Shown: piece by piece, positions 1 through 8,999 of the stretch | Numbering within the stretch: the stretch's first letter is position 1 | Layout: the number at the start of each line of letters is the position of its first letter | NCBI GenBank assembly: GCA_963771835.1 | Contig: CAVYVA010000001.1 | Coordinates: 806,001-870,000, forward strand | Origin: CAVQCJ01 sp963771835 | GTDB lineage: Bacteria > Actinomycetota > Actinomycetes > Prado026 | DNA: 64,000 nucleotides | Direction of reading: 5' to 3' | Position numbers and translations under genes: made by a program | Notes under the pieces: generated by a model | Seen by the model: only the letters and a program-made list of their open reading frames with translations | Database searches by the model: none | What the model was told of the DNA's origin: nothing

Positions 1-733
1 GCTGACCGCCGAGCTGGCCGACGCGCGGGTCCGGCACCTGGTCGAGCGGGCGCGGTTCTACGAGCACAGCTGGCTGGTGCACGAAGGGCTGGTCTCGCCG
101 GACCGGTTCTCGGCCATGTTCGGGCTGTTCGGGCTGGCCGAGGCGGTCGACCTCCTGATGGAGCGCGAGGGTGTGCCCGACGCGCACTACGGTCACGACC
201 CTCGGGCCGACGACCTGTCGTACCGCATCGTCGCCCGGGTGGCCGAGCGGGTGGCCGCCCGGCCGATGCACCATTGCGAAGGCAACGGCGGGAGGTGCTT
301 CCTGCACAGCCAGGCCGGCATCGACTCCGACCAGGACGTCACGGCCGGGACGCGCATCCGGGTGGGCAGCGAGCCACCGCTGCCGGACCACCTGGCGACC
401 ATCACCCCGCATCACCTCTACTTCGCCGCCGGCGTCTCCGACGTGCTGGCCTTCGACGAGACCGCTCGACGCAACCCGAAGGCCGTTGTCGACGTGATCC
501 GCGGTGGTTTCGCGACCGGGATGCGCGACTTCACCTTCAACCTGGACAGCAACGACTTCGTCCGCATCACCGGGTACCTGGTGCGCAAGTCCGACCTGGC
601 CCGGTTGCCGACCGAGGGCGCCCGGCACGGCAGCGCATACCTGGCGGCGGGCTCGATGGCCAACAGCCACCTCTCCGACCGGGTGCCGAAGCGGGTGATC
701 AGCGGTGAGAGCGCCGCGGGGTCTGGTCGCTGA
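1..733 (+). CDS. yjjI: YjjI-family glycyl radical enzyme, C-terminal part (5' truncated by window edge)
   Basis: The reading frame is open from base 2, so the start lies outside the window; about 243 residues are present. Near the end is the motif VRITGYLV, with the Gly codon at 572-574. This matches the glycyl-radical loop of the pyruvate-formate-lyase superfamily (R-V-x-G-Y type). The enzyme would carry a stable glycyl radical installed anaerobically by the radical SAM activase encoded by the overlapping next gene. The substrate of YjjI-type enzymes is not known to me. Assignment to YjjI rather than PFL rests on the sequence around the Gly loop and on pairing with a YjjW-like activase; another GRE subfamily is possible. 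The radical is oxygen sensitive, so the gene implies anaerobic or microaerobic growth. Confidence 0.72.
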   Translation, partial: LTAELADARVRHLVERARFYEHSWLVHEGLVSPDRFSAMFGLFGLAEAVDLLMEREGVPDAHYGHDPRADDLSYRIVARVAERVAARPMHHCEGNGGRCFLHSQAGIDSDQDVTAGTRIRVGSEPPLPDHLATITPHHLYFAAGVSDVLAFDETARRNPKAVVDVIRGGFATGMRDFTFNLDSNDFVRITGYLVRKSDLARLPTEGARHGSAYLAAGSMANSHLSDRVPKRVISGESAAGSGR

Positions 734-1430
734 CGTCGTCAGGTTCTCCTGGGTCGACGGCCCGGGGAACCGGTTCGTCGTCTTTCTGCAGGGATGCAAC
801 CTCAACTGCCCGGCGTGCCACAACCCGCACACCATCCCGCTCCGCACCCCGCGCGCCCGCAGCGTCGGCGTCGACGAGCTGGTCGAGCAGGTGCGACCGC
901 AGGCGCCGTTCCTGACCGGTGTCACGGTGTCCGGTGGCGAGGCCACCTTGCAGGCCGAGTTCGTCCGCGCGTTCTTCGAGCGGATCGGCGCCGACCCCGA
1001 GCTGGGCCGGCTCACGCGCTTCATCGACAGCAACGGCGTGGCGGCTGCGGCCGTGTGGGAGCAGCTGCTTCCGGTGACCGACGGCGTGATGCTGGACCTC
1101 AAGGCGCTCGACCCGCGCGTGCACGAGGCGCTGACCGGTTCGGGCAACGCGCTCGTGCTCGACTCGATCCGCTCGCTGGCGGCCACCGGGAAGCTGTACG
1201 AGGTGCGGTTGCTGCTGGTGCCCGGGGTGAACGACGACCCGGTCACGCTCGACCGCACGGCACGATGGCTGCTGGCCGTCGACCCGGCGGTACGCATCAA
1301 GGTGATCGGCTTCCGGCGGCACGGGGTCCGGGCGTCCGCTCGGCACTGGCCGGAGGCCGGGCAGCACAGGATGGACGACTACCGGCGACAGCTCACCGAG
1401 CTCGGCGTCCGGGAGCTCGAGGTGGTCTGA
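705..1430 (+). CDS. yjjW: YjjW-type glycyl radical enzyme activase (radical SAM)
   Basis: A 241-aa radical SAM protein. The CxxxCxxC cluster motif lies in FLQGCNLNCPACHNP (Cys 31, 35, 38), followed by the SAM-binding VSGGEATLQ segment. It would use a [4Fe-4S] cluster and SAM to abstract hydrogen from the Gly of the upstream enzyme. The GTG start at 705 overlaps the upstream gene by 29 bases, so translation is probably coupled. The protein is short: there is no inserted ferredoxin-like domain with extra CxxCxxC motifs such as larger activases carry. PflA-like activase is the alternative name. Confidence 0.8.
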   Translation: MRAPRGLVADVVRFSWVDGPGNRFVVFLQGCNLNCPACHNPHTIPLRTPRARSVGVDELVEQVRPQAPFLTGVTVSGGEATLQAEFVRAFFERIGADPELGRLTRFIDSNGVAAAAVWEQLLPVTDGVMLDLKALDPRVHEALTGSGNALVLDSIRSLAATGKLYEVRLLLVPGVNDDPVTLDRTARWLLAVDPAVRIKVIGFRRHGVRASARHWPEAGQHRMDDYRRQLTELGVRELEVV

Positions 1431-1453
1431 CCACCCGGTGCGAGCCACGTGGC

Positions 1454-2065
1454 CTATTCGGCCTGGAGTGGTGCGTGGGCGAACCAGCCGCCCGCTTCTG
1501 GAGGGGGTGGCAACGGCCATAGCTGGACTGCGTCACCGGCCGCATCGACGATCGGCCCGAGATCGATCCGTGTGCGAGTCTCGGCCACGCCGCGCTCGAG
1601 CCACATGCAGAACGCGTCGGCGGGCCCTGGCGGCGGCAGCGGCCACAGCCACAGGCTCCACGACCATTCCAGCCCTCCACCACCGCCGCCCCGCATCGCC
1701 AGGTGGAACCTTCCCGTCGACGATGACGGCGGAGGTGGCCAGATCTCGGAGTGCTCAACCCGGCTCCCGTCCTCCCACCTGAGCCCGAACCGCAGCCCGG
1801 GATCCGCTCCGCGGCGGCGACCGGGTCGCGGCGCATCGTCCACGTGGTCGGGGTGGATCAGCGCTCGGACGGTCATCGCGATGCCCTGGGGGTACACCCC
1901 GGAGACGGTCAGCAGAACCGCCGTCGTCTCGGTTCGCGCCAGGGTCACGCCAACCCCGGCCAGGCCGGGCAGCCAGTTCTGCGGGCGATCTCCGGGGTGG
2001 GCGAAGTACGGCTGCTGGGCCTCGGGCTCGGGGTCAGGCTCGCTCAACGGCCCGAAGAACGACAC
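1454..2065 (-). CDS. Conserved actinobacterial hypothetical protein
   Basis: A 203-aa protein with a GTG start at 2065. It has a Pro/Gly-rich centre (PPPPSSSTGRF, then RGGGGGG) followed by an SLWLWPLPPPGP segment. I recognise this layout (FGLRWEDGSR, WPPPP, LWLWPLPPPG) from unnamed actinobacterial proteins but know no function. No signal peptide or membrane segment is evident, so it is probably cytoplasmic. It converges with the YjjW-type activase gene with 23 bases between stop codons and lies just downstream of the GNAT gene on the same strand. Confidence 0.7.
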   Translation of the reverse strand: MSFFGPLSEPDPEPEAQQPYFAHPGDRPQNWLPGLAGVGVTLARTETTAVLLTVSGVYPQGIAMTVRALIHPDHVDDAPRPGRRRGADPGLRFGLRWEDGSRVEHSEIWPPPPSSSTGRFHLAMRGGGGGGLEWSWSLWLWPLPPPGPADAFCMWLERGVAETRTRIDLGPIVDAAGDAVQLWPLPPPPEAGGWFAHAPLQAE

Positions 2066-2083
2066 GACACCATGATTGCAGGC

Positions 2084-2650
2084 TCATCGAGCGCTGTCGG
2101 CGCGCAGACCGACGCGGTCGAACTCCCAGAAGGTGTCCGGGTAGACAAGCGCGCCCGTCATCCAGGGCTCGTACCTCGGGAGCCGGATCACCTGGAACGC
2201 CTGCTCGGGGATCCGCACCGATGGTCGTGTGAAGCCGAGCCCCGCGGCTGCTTCGAAGCCACAGCCGGAGTAGTACGCGGGGTCCCCCTCAAGGAACAGC
2301 AGCGGAGAATCAAGCTCCGTTGCCCCGGCCACAGCCCGCGCGACCAGTGCCCGCCCTACCCCGCGTCGCTGCCACACGGGAGCGACGCTGAGCGGACTGA
2401 GCACCAGGACCTCGACGAGTCGAGCAGGAGCGTCGAGCCAGCCCCACGTCAGTCGCACGTGGCCCACCAAGCCCTGTCTCGTCGACGCGACGTACGCCGT
2501 CCCGCCTGCTCGCTCAGCGAGCGCCGCGTCAAGGTCGGCGACCAGGGGGTCGCCGAAAGCCATGGCTACGAGCCCATGGACAACCGTCGCGTCGCCAGCG
2601 CCCTGCTCGCAGATCGCCACGCCGTCCGGCGTCCTCACGCTGTCACTCAT
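2084..2650 (-). CDS. GNAT family N-acetyltransferase
   Basis: A 188-aa single-domain protein. The acetyl-CoA pyrophosphate-binding motif A is clear (LSVAPVWQRRGVGRALV, i.e. Q-x-R-G-x-G-R/A), followed by YYSGCGFEAA, which is typical of the fourth GNAT motif. It transfers an acetyl group from acetyl-CoA to an amine; the substrate cannot be read from the sequence. ATG start at 2650. It is divergent from the methyltransferase gene, leaving a short shared upstream region at 2651-2802. It may be co-transcribed with the hypothetical gene downstream. Confidence 0.85.
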   Translation of the reverse strand: MSDSVRTPDGVAICEQGAGDATVVHGLVAMAFGDPLVADLDAALAERAGGTAYVASTRQGLVGHVRLTWGWLDAPARLVEVLVLSPLSVAPVWQRRGVGRALVARAVAGATELDSPLLFLEGDPAYYSGCGFEAAAGLGFTRPSVRIPEQAFQVIRLPRYEPWMTGALVYPDTFWEFDRVGLRADSAR

Positions 2651-2802
2651 TCGGACAGGGTACGGACGGCACCTCAGCCGGGGTGAGGATGTGCAGCTCC
2701 CTCAGGGCCGATCGATGTGCTGAAGTAGTGCTCGAGCGACCTATCCGGGCCACCGGCGCGGTGCGCGGACGACGGTTGTGGGAGACCAGAAGGGCGGCGT
2801 CC

Positions 2803-3546
2803 ATGTCCAGCCCACAGTTGTACGACACCATCGGAGCCACCTACGGGGTGACGCGGCGCACGGACCCGCGCATCGCCGCGCGGATCTGGGCTGCTCTCGG
2901 CGATGCCCGGACCGTACTGAACGTCGGAGCGGGCACCGGGTCCTACGAACCCCCCGACCGCCACGTCCTCGCGGTAGAACCGTCGACGCTCATGCGATCG
3001 CAACGCCTCCCCGACGCGGCGTCATGTGTGGCCGGATCTGCCGAGAACCTGCCGTTCGACGACCAGTCCTTCGACGCCGCGATGGCTGTCTGCACAGTCC
3101 ATCACTGGCAGGACCCGATCGCCGGCCTGCGCGAGATGCGGCGCGTCGCTCGCCGCGTGGTGGTGTTCCTTTTCGACACCAGTGACCCTGACCAGTTCTG
3201 GCTGACGCGTGACTATCTGCCCGAGTTCGCTGCTTTGAGAGGCGTCAGAGTCTTGGCATCGCTGACCGATCTGGCCGGCCCGATCGGAGCCCGGATGGAA
3301 CCGGTGCCCATCCCATGGGACTGCGCTGACGGCTTCTTCGAAGCCTACTGGCGCCGGCCCGAGGCGTACCTGGACGAGAGTGTCCGGCGCGGCGTCTCGG
3401 TCTGGACCAGCGTCGGGCCGGACGCCGAGCAGCGGGCAGTGCACAGCCTCCGTGCGGACCTCGCCTCAGGTCGGTGGGCCGAACGCAACCGCGACCTCGT
3501 CGATCTCGACGCGGCCGAGCTCGGTGCTCGGCTGCTGATCGCCTGA
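2803..3546 (+). CDS. Class I SAM-dependent methyltransferase (Methyltransf_11 type)
   Basis: A 247-aa cytoplasmic protein. Motif I is LNVGAGTGSYE, the acidic residue closing strand 2 is in LAVEPS, and the post-I segment is LPFDDQSFDAAMAV, followed by HHWQD. This is the common Rossmann-fold methyltransferase layout. Substrate unknown. I chose the ATG at 2803 (MSSPQLYDTIG) over an upstream in-frame ATG at 2683 because homologous proteins begin with a Tyr-Asp-x-Ile-x-x-x-Tyr segment and AGAAGGG lies 10 bases upstream. A perfect inverted repeat spans its stop codon. Confidence 0.85.
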   Translation: MSSPQLYDTIGATYGVTRRTDPRIAARIWAALGDARTVLNVGAGTGSYEPPDRHVLAVEPSTLMRSQRLPDAASCVAGSAENLPFDDQSFDAAMAVCTVHHWQDPIAGLREMRRVARRVVVFLFDTSDPDQFWLTRDYLPEFAALRGVRVLASLTDLAGPIGARMEPVPIPWDCADGFFEAYWRRPEAYLDESVRRGVSVWTSVGPDAEQRAVHSLRADLASGRWAERNRDLVDLDAAELGARLLIA

Positions 3547-3589
3547 ATCGGCCACATCTGGAGATCGACAGTCAGCAGCCGAGCACCGA
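3521..3589. terminator. 18-bp perfect inverted repeat, probable bidirectional transcription terminator
   Basis: The left arm TCGGTGCTCGGCTGCTGA (3521-3538) is exactly repeated in reverse complement at 3572-3589, with a 33-base loop that holds the stop codon of the methyltransferase gene. There is no T-run, as is common in actinobacteria. It sits between a rightward gene and a possible small leftward gene at 3602, which suits a shared terminator. Confidence 0.55.
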
Positions 3590-3601
3590 AGAGCCGAGAA
3601 C

Positions 3602-3793
3602 TCAGTCCCAGCGGAAGAGACACAGCGCAGGGACCCCTGCCGCGACGGCGTACGCGGCCATGATCGCCAGGTCGGTGCCGCTCCAGCCGCACCCGAACCA
3701 CGGGTCTTGCACGGCGTTCTCCAGGTGTTCGAGGGGCGCGCTGTGCCCAAGGAGACAACGGCGACGCTCCCGCCCACGCACTGTCCCGAGCAC
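3602..3793 (-). CDS. Small hypothetical protein, possible single membrane segment
   Basis: A 63-aa open frame with a GTG start at 3793. The C-terminal half (DLAIMAAYAVAAGVPALCLF) is hydrophobic and could span the membrane; it is preceded by DPWFGCGWSG. No family is recognised and no good ribosome-binding site is visible. The only support is the clean hydrophobic tail and the hairpin just beyond its stop. The rest of 3794-3943 shows nothing I can name. Confidence 0.3.
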   Translation of the reverse strand: MLGTVRGRERRRCLLGHSAPLEHLENAVQDPWFGCGWSGTDLAIMAAYAVAAGVPALCLFRWD

Positions 3794-3943
3794 GTCAAGC
3801 CGGTGACATCATCGGCGCCGTGTCGCAGCGGCTTCTTCGGCCAGTCCCGATCTTGGCGGCACGGCGCCGGGCCTGTCAGGTCTCGCACAGATAGCCGACC
3901 TGACGGGCCCGGGCTCGGCCGAGCAGGGCCTCCGAGGGTGCCA

Positions 3944-4300
3944 CTACGGCGTGGCGGCCTGTGCCGCAACAGGAACCTGCTCGGTGTACAAGCTCCAGGT
4001 TGAGGCGTTCGTGCTGCCCGGCCCGAACGCGGTCACCGAGCGGCCCGCGGCCGGCACCTGGTCGGTATAGACGCTGCCGCCGGGCAGGTACCCGGCGGCC
4101 GGGATTGACGCCGTTGGGCTCGCCGGGCTCCCGGGGATGCGGTGGTCGGGGTGGTTCGTCCCGAGGGCGTCTGCGCGGCCGAGCAGCAGGAGACCAAGGA
4201 CGACGGACGCGGTGGACCAGACCAGGAGGTGGGCACGGGAGGCGGGACGCCCGCTGTGCTCGAGGACCTCGGTGGTCGGCTGGGGGATCGTAGGTTCCAT
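3944..4300 (-). CDS. Small membrane-anchored hypothetical protein
   Basis: A 118-aa protein. I chose the ATG at 4300 (MEPTIPQPTTEV) because GGAGGAG lies 6 bases upstream. One hydrophobic helix (SVVLGLLLLGRADAL, preceded by LLVWSTA) follows a short cytoplasmic head. The rest is Ser/Pro/Ala/Thr-rich and likely extracytoplasmic, with two similar segments VYTDQVPAA and LYTEQVPVA. No family is known to me. It lies 165 bases downstream of the large nSTAND gene on the same strand. Confidence 0.6.
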   Translation of the reverse strand: MEPTIPQPTTEVLEHSGRPASRAHLLVWSTASVVLGLLLLGRADALGTNHPDHRIPGSPASPTASIPAAGYLPGGSVYTDQVPAAGRSVTAFGPGSTNASTWSLYTEQVPVAAQAATP

Positions 4301-4465
4301 GGCGGTCTCCTCCGGGAGGAGCACCGCGGCCGATCCGCGGTGTCGCCCTTGACGCTGCGGCGGCCGCCTTGCAGCGCTCTCCCAGTCCCCTTGCAGCGGG
4401 GTTGAGGTCCGGGTTGAACGCTCGACGCTCGAGGTCCTAGCCGGGTGCGGGAGGCACGACGTGGG

Positions 4466-7400
4466 TCAGGAGGCAGTCCTGGTCGGGCACGGGTCCGAGT
4501 AGGGCTGGTCCGGGACGAAGCGCTGCCACTCGGTGGGGGTGAGCGTCCGGGCCGCCTCGGAACAGGCCAGTGCGGCCCAGTGGGCAGGCTCCAGGTCGTA
4601 CACCCAGACCGCACCATCGGCGCCGACGGCGACGATCTCCCGATTCGACACCGCGCGGGTGGCGACGAGGTCGCCCGAGGGGAACGGCAGTGATGCACCC
4701 ATCTGCTGCCGGGTTGCCGTGTCCCAAATGCGGACCGAGCCCCTCGGACCGCCGGTGGCGAGCAGCCGACCGTCCGGCGTCACGCTCAACGTGGTTACCG
4801 GTGCGGTGTCAACGGCGACCGAGCCCGCGATCTGTCCGGTGGAGGTGTCGAAGACGCGCAGCACGCCGTCGGCGCCTCCCATCACCACCGTCCGGCCCTG
4901 GTCGAGGAACGCGGCCTCACTCGAAGACACGGCCGCTGGCTGCTGCCACCGGAGCGCGCCACTGCGGGCGTCGACGACGGCATAGACGAGCGACCCCAGG
5001 TCGTCGCTGGCCTCGACGACCACCGAGCTCCCATCGGGGGTCCAGCCCAGCACCTGGCCACGGGTGGGCACATCTTGACTGGCAGCGAACTGGCGCAGCG
5101 GAGTCTGGTTGCGCAGGTCGAAGATCTGCAGGGACGGCCCATCGGGGTAGGAGGCGGCCGTATGGCCGTCCGGCGCAACCGCAGCTTCCGGGTAGATGGT
5201 CGGGTTCTCGGAGCCGAACTTGATTGGTACCTGGGTGAGGGTGCCGATAGGTGTCGCAGTGGCTACGTGCCAGCTCGTGAGGATGCCGCTGACGTCCGCG
5301 GTCAACGCCAGAGTTCCATGTTCGGCGAACTGGATCGAGGCGATGCTGTTGTGGGAGTCCGGAGGTCGTGCGGACGCCCGGACGGCGCCAGAGTCCAGGT
5401 CGAGGAACCAGACCTCGCCGGTGGCGGTGCCCACGGCCAGCCGCCGGGTCGCGACGTCCATGGACGCTGCAGTGACCCGCCCGCTCGCGACTGCGGCGGC
5501 GAGGACTGTCCGGGCGACCCCCTCAGACCCCGACGCGGACCAGGCACGAAGGTTCGGCTGGCCCTGGACGGCGGTGTACAGCTCCGTTCCGCCACCGTTC
5601 CATACCAGCGAGGTGACGGGGCCCTCCTGCGGCGGGAGCTGGAGCATCTGCGACCTGGTCTTGAGGTCCCACGCGAGGACAGGCTCACCGGCCCCACCGG
5701 CCGCGGCCAGCTTGCCGCCGTCCGGGGAGAAGGCGAGCTCCGCGGCCGCAGCCTGTGCGCCGGTCAGCGTGCCCCTTGACCGCATCGTGGGCAGGTCGAC
5801 CAGGTCGATCTCCCCATGGGGCCGAGCCACCGCAAGCAGCCCACCGTCGGGTGAGATCGCAGCCGCATCGACTCCGGACAACCCCTTTCGTTCGCGCCTG
5901 GATGCACGGGAGATGTCCACTACCTCGAGCTCCCCAGCTGCTTCGAGGACCACGGCCCTCGAACCGCCTACCCGGACAGCCACGGGCACGCCGGCCAGCT
6001 GAACATGCTGGTCGGTGGCGCTGCCCGCGAGGTCATGGACCCACAGCTCGCGCCGGTCGTTGCCGACGGTCGGCGGTGCCGGCAGGCCTACCAACCAGTC
6101 GCCGTCGAGGCTCAGCCCGAAGCTCGTCGGGTCCCAGCCCCTCACGTCGAGAACTGCGGCGCCGCCCCCCGCGGGGTCCCAGTGCAGGATCCGTGCCGAA
6201 CCGGTTGCGCCGAAGTAGACCACGTCGCTCCGGGGCGCCATCTGCACCGCGGCAAGGTCGCCCCCGAACTGGAATGGGTAGATGTTCTGGTCGGTCGTCT
6301 CGTGGAGCGATGGTGTGACAAGGATCGAGTTGTCGGCCTGTGCGACCGCGATCGAGCCGTCCGACGAGACAGCGACCCCGCGGACGGCACCGGTAAGGGT
6401 CTGGGTGGCGGTGGGCGTGGCCTGCACGAGGGTGGCCAGCAGGTCGCCTTCGGTGGCGGCGGTGTCATCCAGTCGCATGCCCGCCACCGCCAACAGCAGG
6501 CCGAGTGAGCGGTCGCCCTGGCTCAGTGCCTCGACCCCCAGGCGCCGAGCGTCGTCGAGCCGTGCCGCGTCGGCTGCCTCGGTGCCCTTGCGCACCGCCA
6601 GCCCACCCGAGCCGATGGCCAGGACAAGCCCGACGATCAGCCCGGCGGCAACAAGCCGCAGCCGCCGCCGGCCCCTGGCCTGATCGGCCGTGAGCTTCGC
6701 CTGCTCCGCGGTTCGGGCCCGCTCCTGGGCCACCGCGTCCTCAGCCAGGAGGCGGCCCGCCGCAACGAACTCCAGCTCGGACGGCCCCAGCTCCTCGGGG
6801 TGCGTGGCAGCCAGGTCGAGGGCCGACTGGAGGCGCGTCCCCCGGTACAGGTCGCTCGGGTCCCGGCCGCCGGTCTCCCAAGCATGGGCCGCTCCGGTCA
6901 GATGATCGATCAGGGTGCCGATGGCCGCCCGCTCGTCCAGCCACGCCCCGAGCCGTGGCCACGCCGCGAACAGCGCCTCGTGCGACACCTGTGCGTCTGC
7001 GCGTCCGACCGTCACGAGCCTCCGCGTGGTCAGGGCAGCCAGCGCCGACCCCGCAGCTGCATCCCCCGGCGGGGCCAGCTCCTCCAGTCGGACGCGGCGC
7101 CTGACCCACCGCCCGTCCTCGCTTCCCGCCAGCCGCAGCAGGATCCGCCGCGCCGCCTGGCCTGCCGCGTCGTCGAGCGATGCGTAAGCCTCCTCCGCAA
7201 GCCGCTCGAGGGCCGCGGTCACGCCCCCTCCGGCGAGGTAGCCGGCCAGCGTGAGTGTGCGGCCGTCGCGACGCTCCCAGGCGCGGACAAGTGCGGTCGA
7301 CATCAGCGGGAGCGCACCCGGCCGCCCTCCGATGTCGCTGAGAACCGCCTCGACCAGGCCGGGCTCGACGTCCAGGCCCACCCGGGCCGCCGGCTCCTCG

Positions 7401-8677
7401 ACCATCCTGCGCAGGTCCGCAGGCTCCGGCAGCCCGACCAGGACCGTGCCGCTGCCCATGCGGGTGGCCAGCCCTGACAGCTCAGCCAGCCGGCCGTACA
7501 GGTCACCGCGCAGGACCAGGACCAACCGCATTCCCCGGTCGACGGCGGCCAGCAGTCGCTCCGCAACGGCACGCACGGTGGCATCGTCGTTAAGGGTGAA
7601 CAGCTCCTCGGCCTGATCCACCACAAGCAGGTCCACCCCTGGAGCCAGGACCGTGTCCACAGAGGAAGATGCGTCCGGACCCGGAACGAGCACTGCGGTG
7701 GGCCATGTCCCAGAGCCGATGACCGCACCCTGCGACAGGGCTGACAGCAGACCGGCTCGAACGACCGACGACTTCCCCGACCCTGACGCCCCTGTGACCA
7801 CCACGACGGCGTTGTCGACCAACCGTCCCACCAGCTCCGTGACCACCCGGTCCCGCCCGAAGAAGAAGTCGGCGTCGGTTTCGTCGTACGCGACGAGCCC
7901 CTTCCACGGACACGTGGAAACCGCCGGTGCGGCCTGCGCCGTCAGCGCTGGGTCCTGAGCCAGCACGCGACGCTCTGCCTCCCGCAACGCTGGACCGGGT
8001 TCGACGCCGAGCTCGGCCGCAAGGACCGACCTCGCCCGCTGGTAGGCACCCAGGGCATCCGCCTGTCGACCGGCCCGGTACAGCGCGACCACCAGAGCGG
8101 CCCACAGCCGCTCACGGAACGGATGTTCCGCGACCAGGGCCTCCAGCTCGGGCACCAGTTCCGGCCCGCGCCCGGCCTGCAGGTCGGCCTCGATCCGGTC
8201 CTCAAGCGCCGCAGCGCGCAGGGCCTCCAAGCGGGTCGCCTCGCCGTCGACAAACGTCGCGCCCAGGAAGTCGGCGTACGCTGGGCCCCGCCACAGGGCC
8301 AGCGCCTCACCAAGCCCCGCTGTGACGGCCTGCGGATCGCTCGCGCCCCGTGCCGAGGCCACCAGATCCTCGAACACCCAGGCGTCCAGGTCCGACCGCC
8401 CCAGCGGGAGCCGGTAACCACCCGGCACCGTCTCGATCCCGGGCCAGCCATTTCGACCCAGGGCGTCTCTGAGCCGCGCCACGTGGCTGTGTAGTGTGCC
8501 GGCGGCCGACGCGGGCGGGCTCTCCCCCCACACGTCGTCGATCAGCGACTCCGCCGACACCACCGACGGGGCACGCGCCAGCAAGGCGGCAAGCACTCGT
8601 CGCTGGACCGGGCCGCCCAGGCCCAGCACCTGCGAGTCACTAGCCGCGTAGAGGGTTCCAAGTACTCCGAACCGCAC
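4466..8677 (-). CDS. AfsR/SARP-like BTAD, nSTAND NTPase and WD40 repeat protein
   Basis: A 1403-aa regulator. Order: winged-helix DNA-binding domain (1-95), BTAD helical domain (about 98-240), nSTAND NTPase with Walker A GASGSGKSS (296-304) and Walker B VDLLVVDQAEELF (about 348-360), one predicted transmembrane helix (LVAAGLIVGLVLAIGSGG, about 672-694), then a WD40-type beta-propeller to the end, closing with the family's usual EAARTLTPTEWQRF segment. Such proteins are thought to work as ligand-triggered NTP-dependent switches coupled to transcription. Here the helix would place the propeller across the membrane from the DNA-binding head. I chose the GTG at 8677 because the conserved fold begins there (VRFGVLGTL). 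No ribosome-binding site is seen, so a leaderless mRNA is likely. Confidence 0.85.
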   Translation of the reverse strand: MRFGVLGTLYAASDSQVLGLGGPVQRRVLAALLARAPSVVSAESLIDDVWGESPPASAAGTLHSHVARLRDALGRNGWPGIETVPGGYRLPLGRSDLDAWVFEDLVASARGASDPQAVTAGLGEALALWRGPAYADFLGATFVDGEATRLEALRAAALEDRIEADLQAGRGPELVPELEALVAEHPFRERLWAALVVALYRAGRQADALGAYQRARSVLAAELGVEPGPALREAERRVLAQDPALTAQAAPAVSTCPWKGLVAYDETDADFFFGRDRVVTELVGRLVDNAVVVVTGASGSGKSSVVRAGLLSALSQGAVIGSGTWPTAVLVPGPDASSSVDTVLAPGVDLLVVDQAEELFTLNDDATVRAVAERLLAAVDRGMRLVLVLRGDLYGRLAELSGLATRMGSGTVLVGLPEPADLRRMVEEPAARVGLDVEPGLVEAVLSDIGGRPGALPLMSTALVRAWERRDGRTLTLAGYLAGGGVTAALERLAEEAYASLDDAAGQAARRILLRLAGSEDGRWVRRRVRLEELAPPGDAAAGSALAALTTRRLVTVGRADAQVSHEALFAAWPRLGAWLDERAAIGTLIDHLTGAAHAWETGGRDPSDLYRGTRLQSALDLAATHPEELGPSELEFVAAGRLLAEDAVAQERARTAEQAKLTADQARGRRRLRLVAAGLIVGLVLAIGSGGLAVRKGTEAADAARLDDARRLGVEALSQGDRSLGLLLAVAGMRLDDTAATEGDLLATLVQATPTATQTLTGAVRGVAVSSDGSIAVAQADNSILVTPSLHETTDQNIYPFQFGGDLAAVQMAPRSDVVYFGATGSARILHWDPAGGGAAVLDVRGWDPTSFGLSLDGDWLVGLPAPPTVGNDRRELWVHDLAGSATDQHVQLAGVPVAVRVGGSRAVVLEAAGELEVVDISRASRRERKGLSGVDAAAISPDGGLLAVARPHGEIDLVDLPTMRSRGTLTGAQAAAAELAFSPDGGKLAAAGGAGEPVLAWDLKTRSQMLQLPPQEGPVTSLVWNGGGTELYTAVQGQPNLRAWSASGSEGVARTVLAAAVASGRVTAASMDVATRRLAVGTATGEVWFLDLDSGAVRASARPPDSHNSIASIQFAEHGTLALTADVSGILTSWHVATATPIGTLTQVPIKFGSENPTIYPEAAVAPDGHTAASYPDGPSLQIFDLRNQTPLRQFAASQDVPTRGQVLGWTPDGSSVVVEASDDLGSLVYAVVDARSGALRWQQPAAVSSSEAAFLDQGRTVVMGGADGVLRVFDTSTGQIAGSVAVDTAPVTTLSVTPDGRLLATGGPRGSVRIWDTATRQQMGASLPFPSGDLVATRAVSNREIVAVGADGAVWVYDLEPAHWAALACSEAARTLTPTEWQRFVPDQPYSDPCPTRTAS

Positions 8678-8727
8678 GGGCGCAACGGTAGGCCTGTCCG
8701 CGACGATCGGGAGGCCGGCAGGGCCGG

Positions 8728-8971
8728 ATGGACCGCTGCGCCGCCTCCCGGATCGTGCACCGCCTGGCCAGAAAGACCGGGGGTCGGCTGCCACTGCGTT
8801 CGCCACTCCTCCATCACCGCCGCCCTGGACGCTGGCGTTCGCCTCCGAGACGTCCAGATCGCCGCCCGCCACACCGACCCCCGCACCACCACCCGCTGCG
8901 CCCGAGCCCGCGGCAACCTCGACCGACACGCCCACTACGTCGTCGCGGCCTTCATCGCCGGCGCCGCCTAG
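8728..8971 (+). pseudogene. Tyrosine recombinase (phage-type integrase), C-terminal remnant
   Basis: From 8728 the frame reads MDRCAASRIVHRLARK, which resembles the segment before the HxxR box of actinobacterial integrases. After a frame change near 8785-8795 it reads HCVRHSSITAALDAGV, then LRDVQIAARHTDPRTTT, then a tail ending at the stop at 8969-8971. Visible catalytic positions are R-H of HxxRH and the H of IAARH. The position of the nucleophilic Tyr after DPRTTTR is Cys (TGC), so it would be inactive even if read through. Only about 80 residues remain. It overlaps the upstream side of the nSTAND gene start. Confidence 0.65.
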
Positions 8972-8999
8972 AGAGCACAAGAACCGGCAGTATGTGCGC

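Noticed and set aside
4033..4698. Long antisense frames over the nSTAND and other large genes
   Set aside because: These are GC-driven shadows of real genes with Arg/Pro/Gly-rich, low-complexity products and no motifs; the same applies to many frames antisense to the 52198 and 58957 genes.
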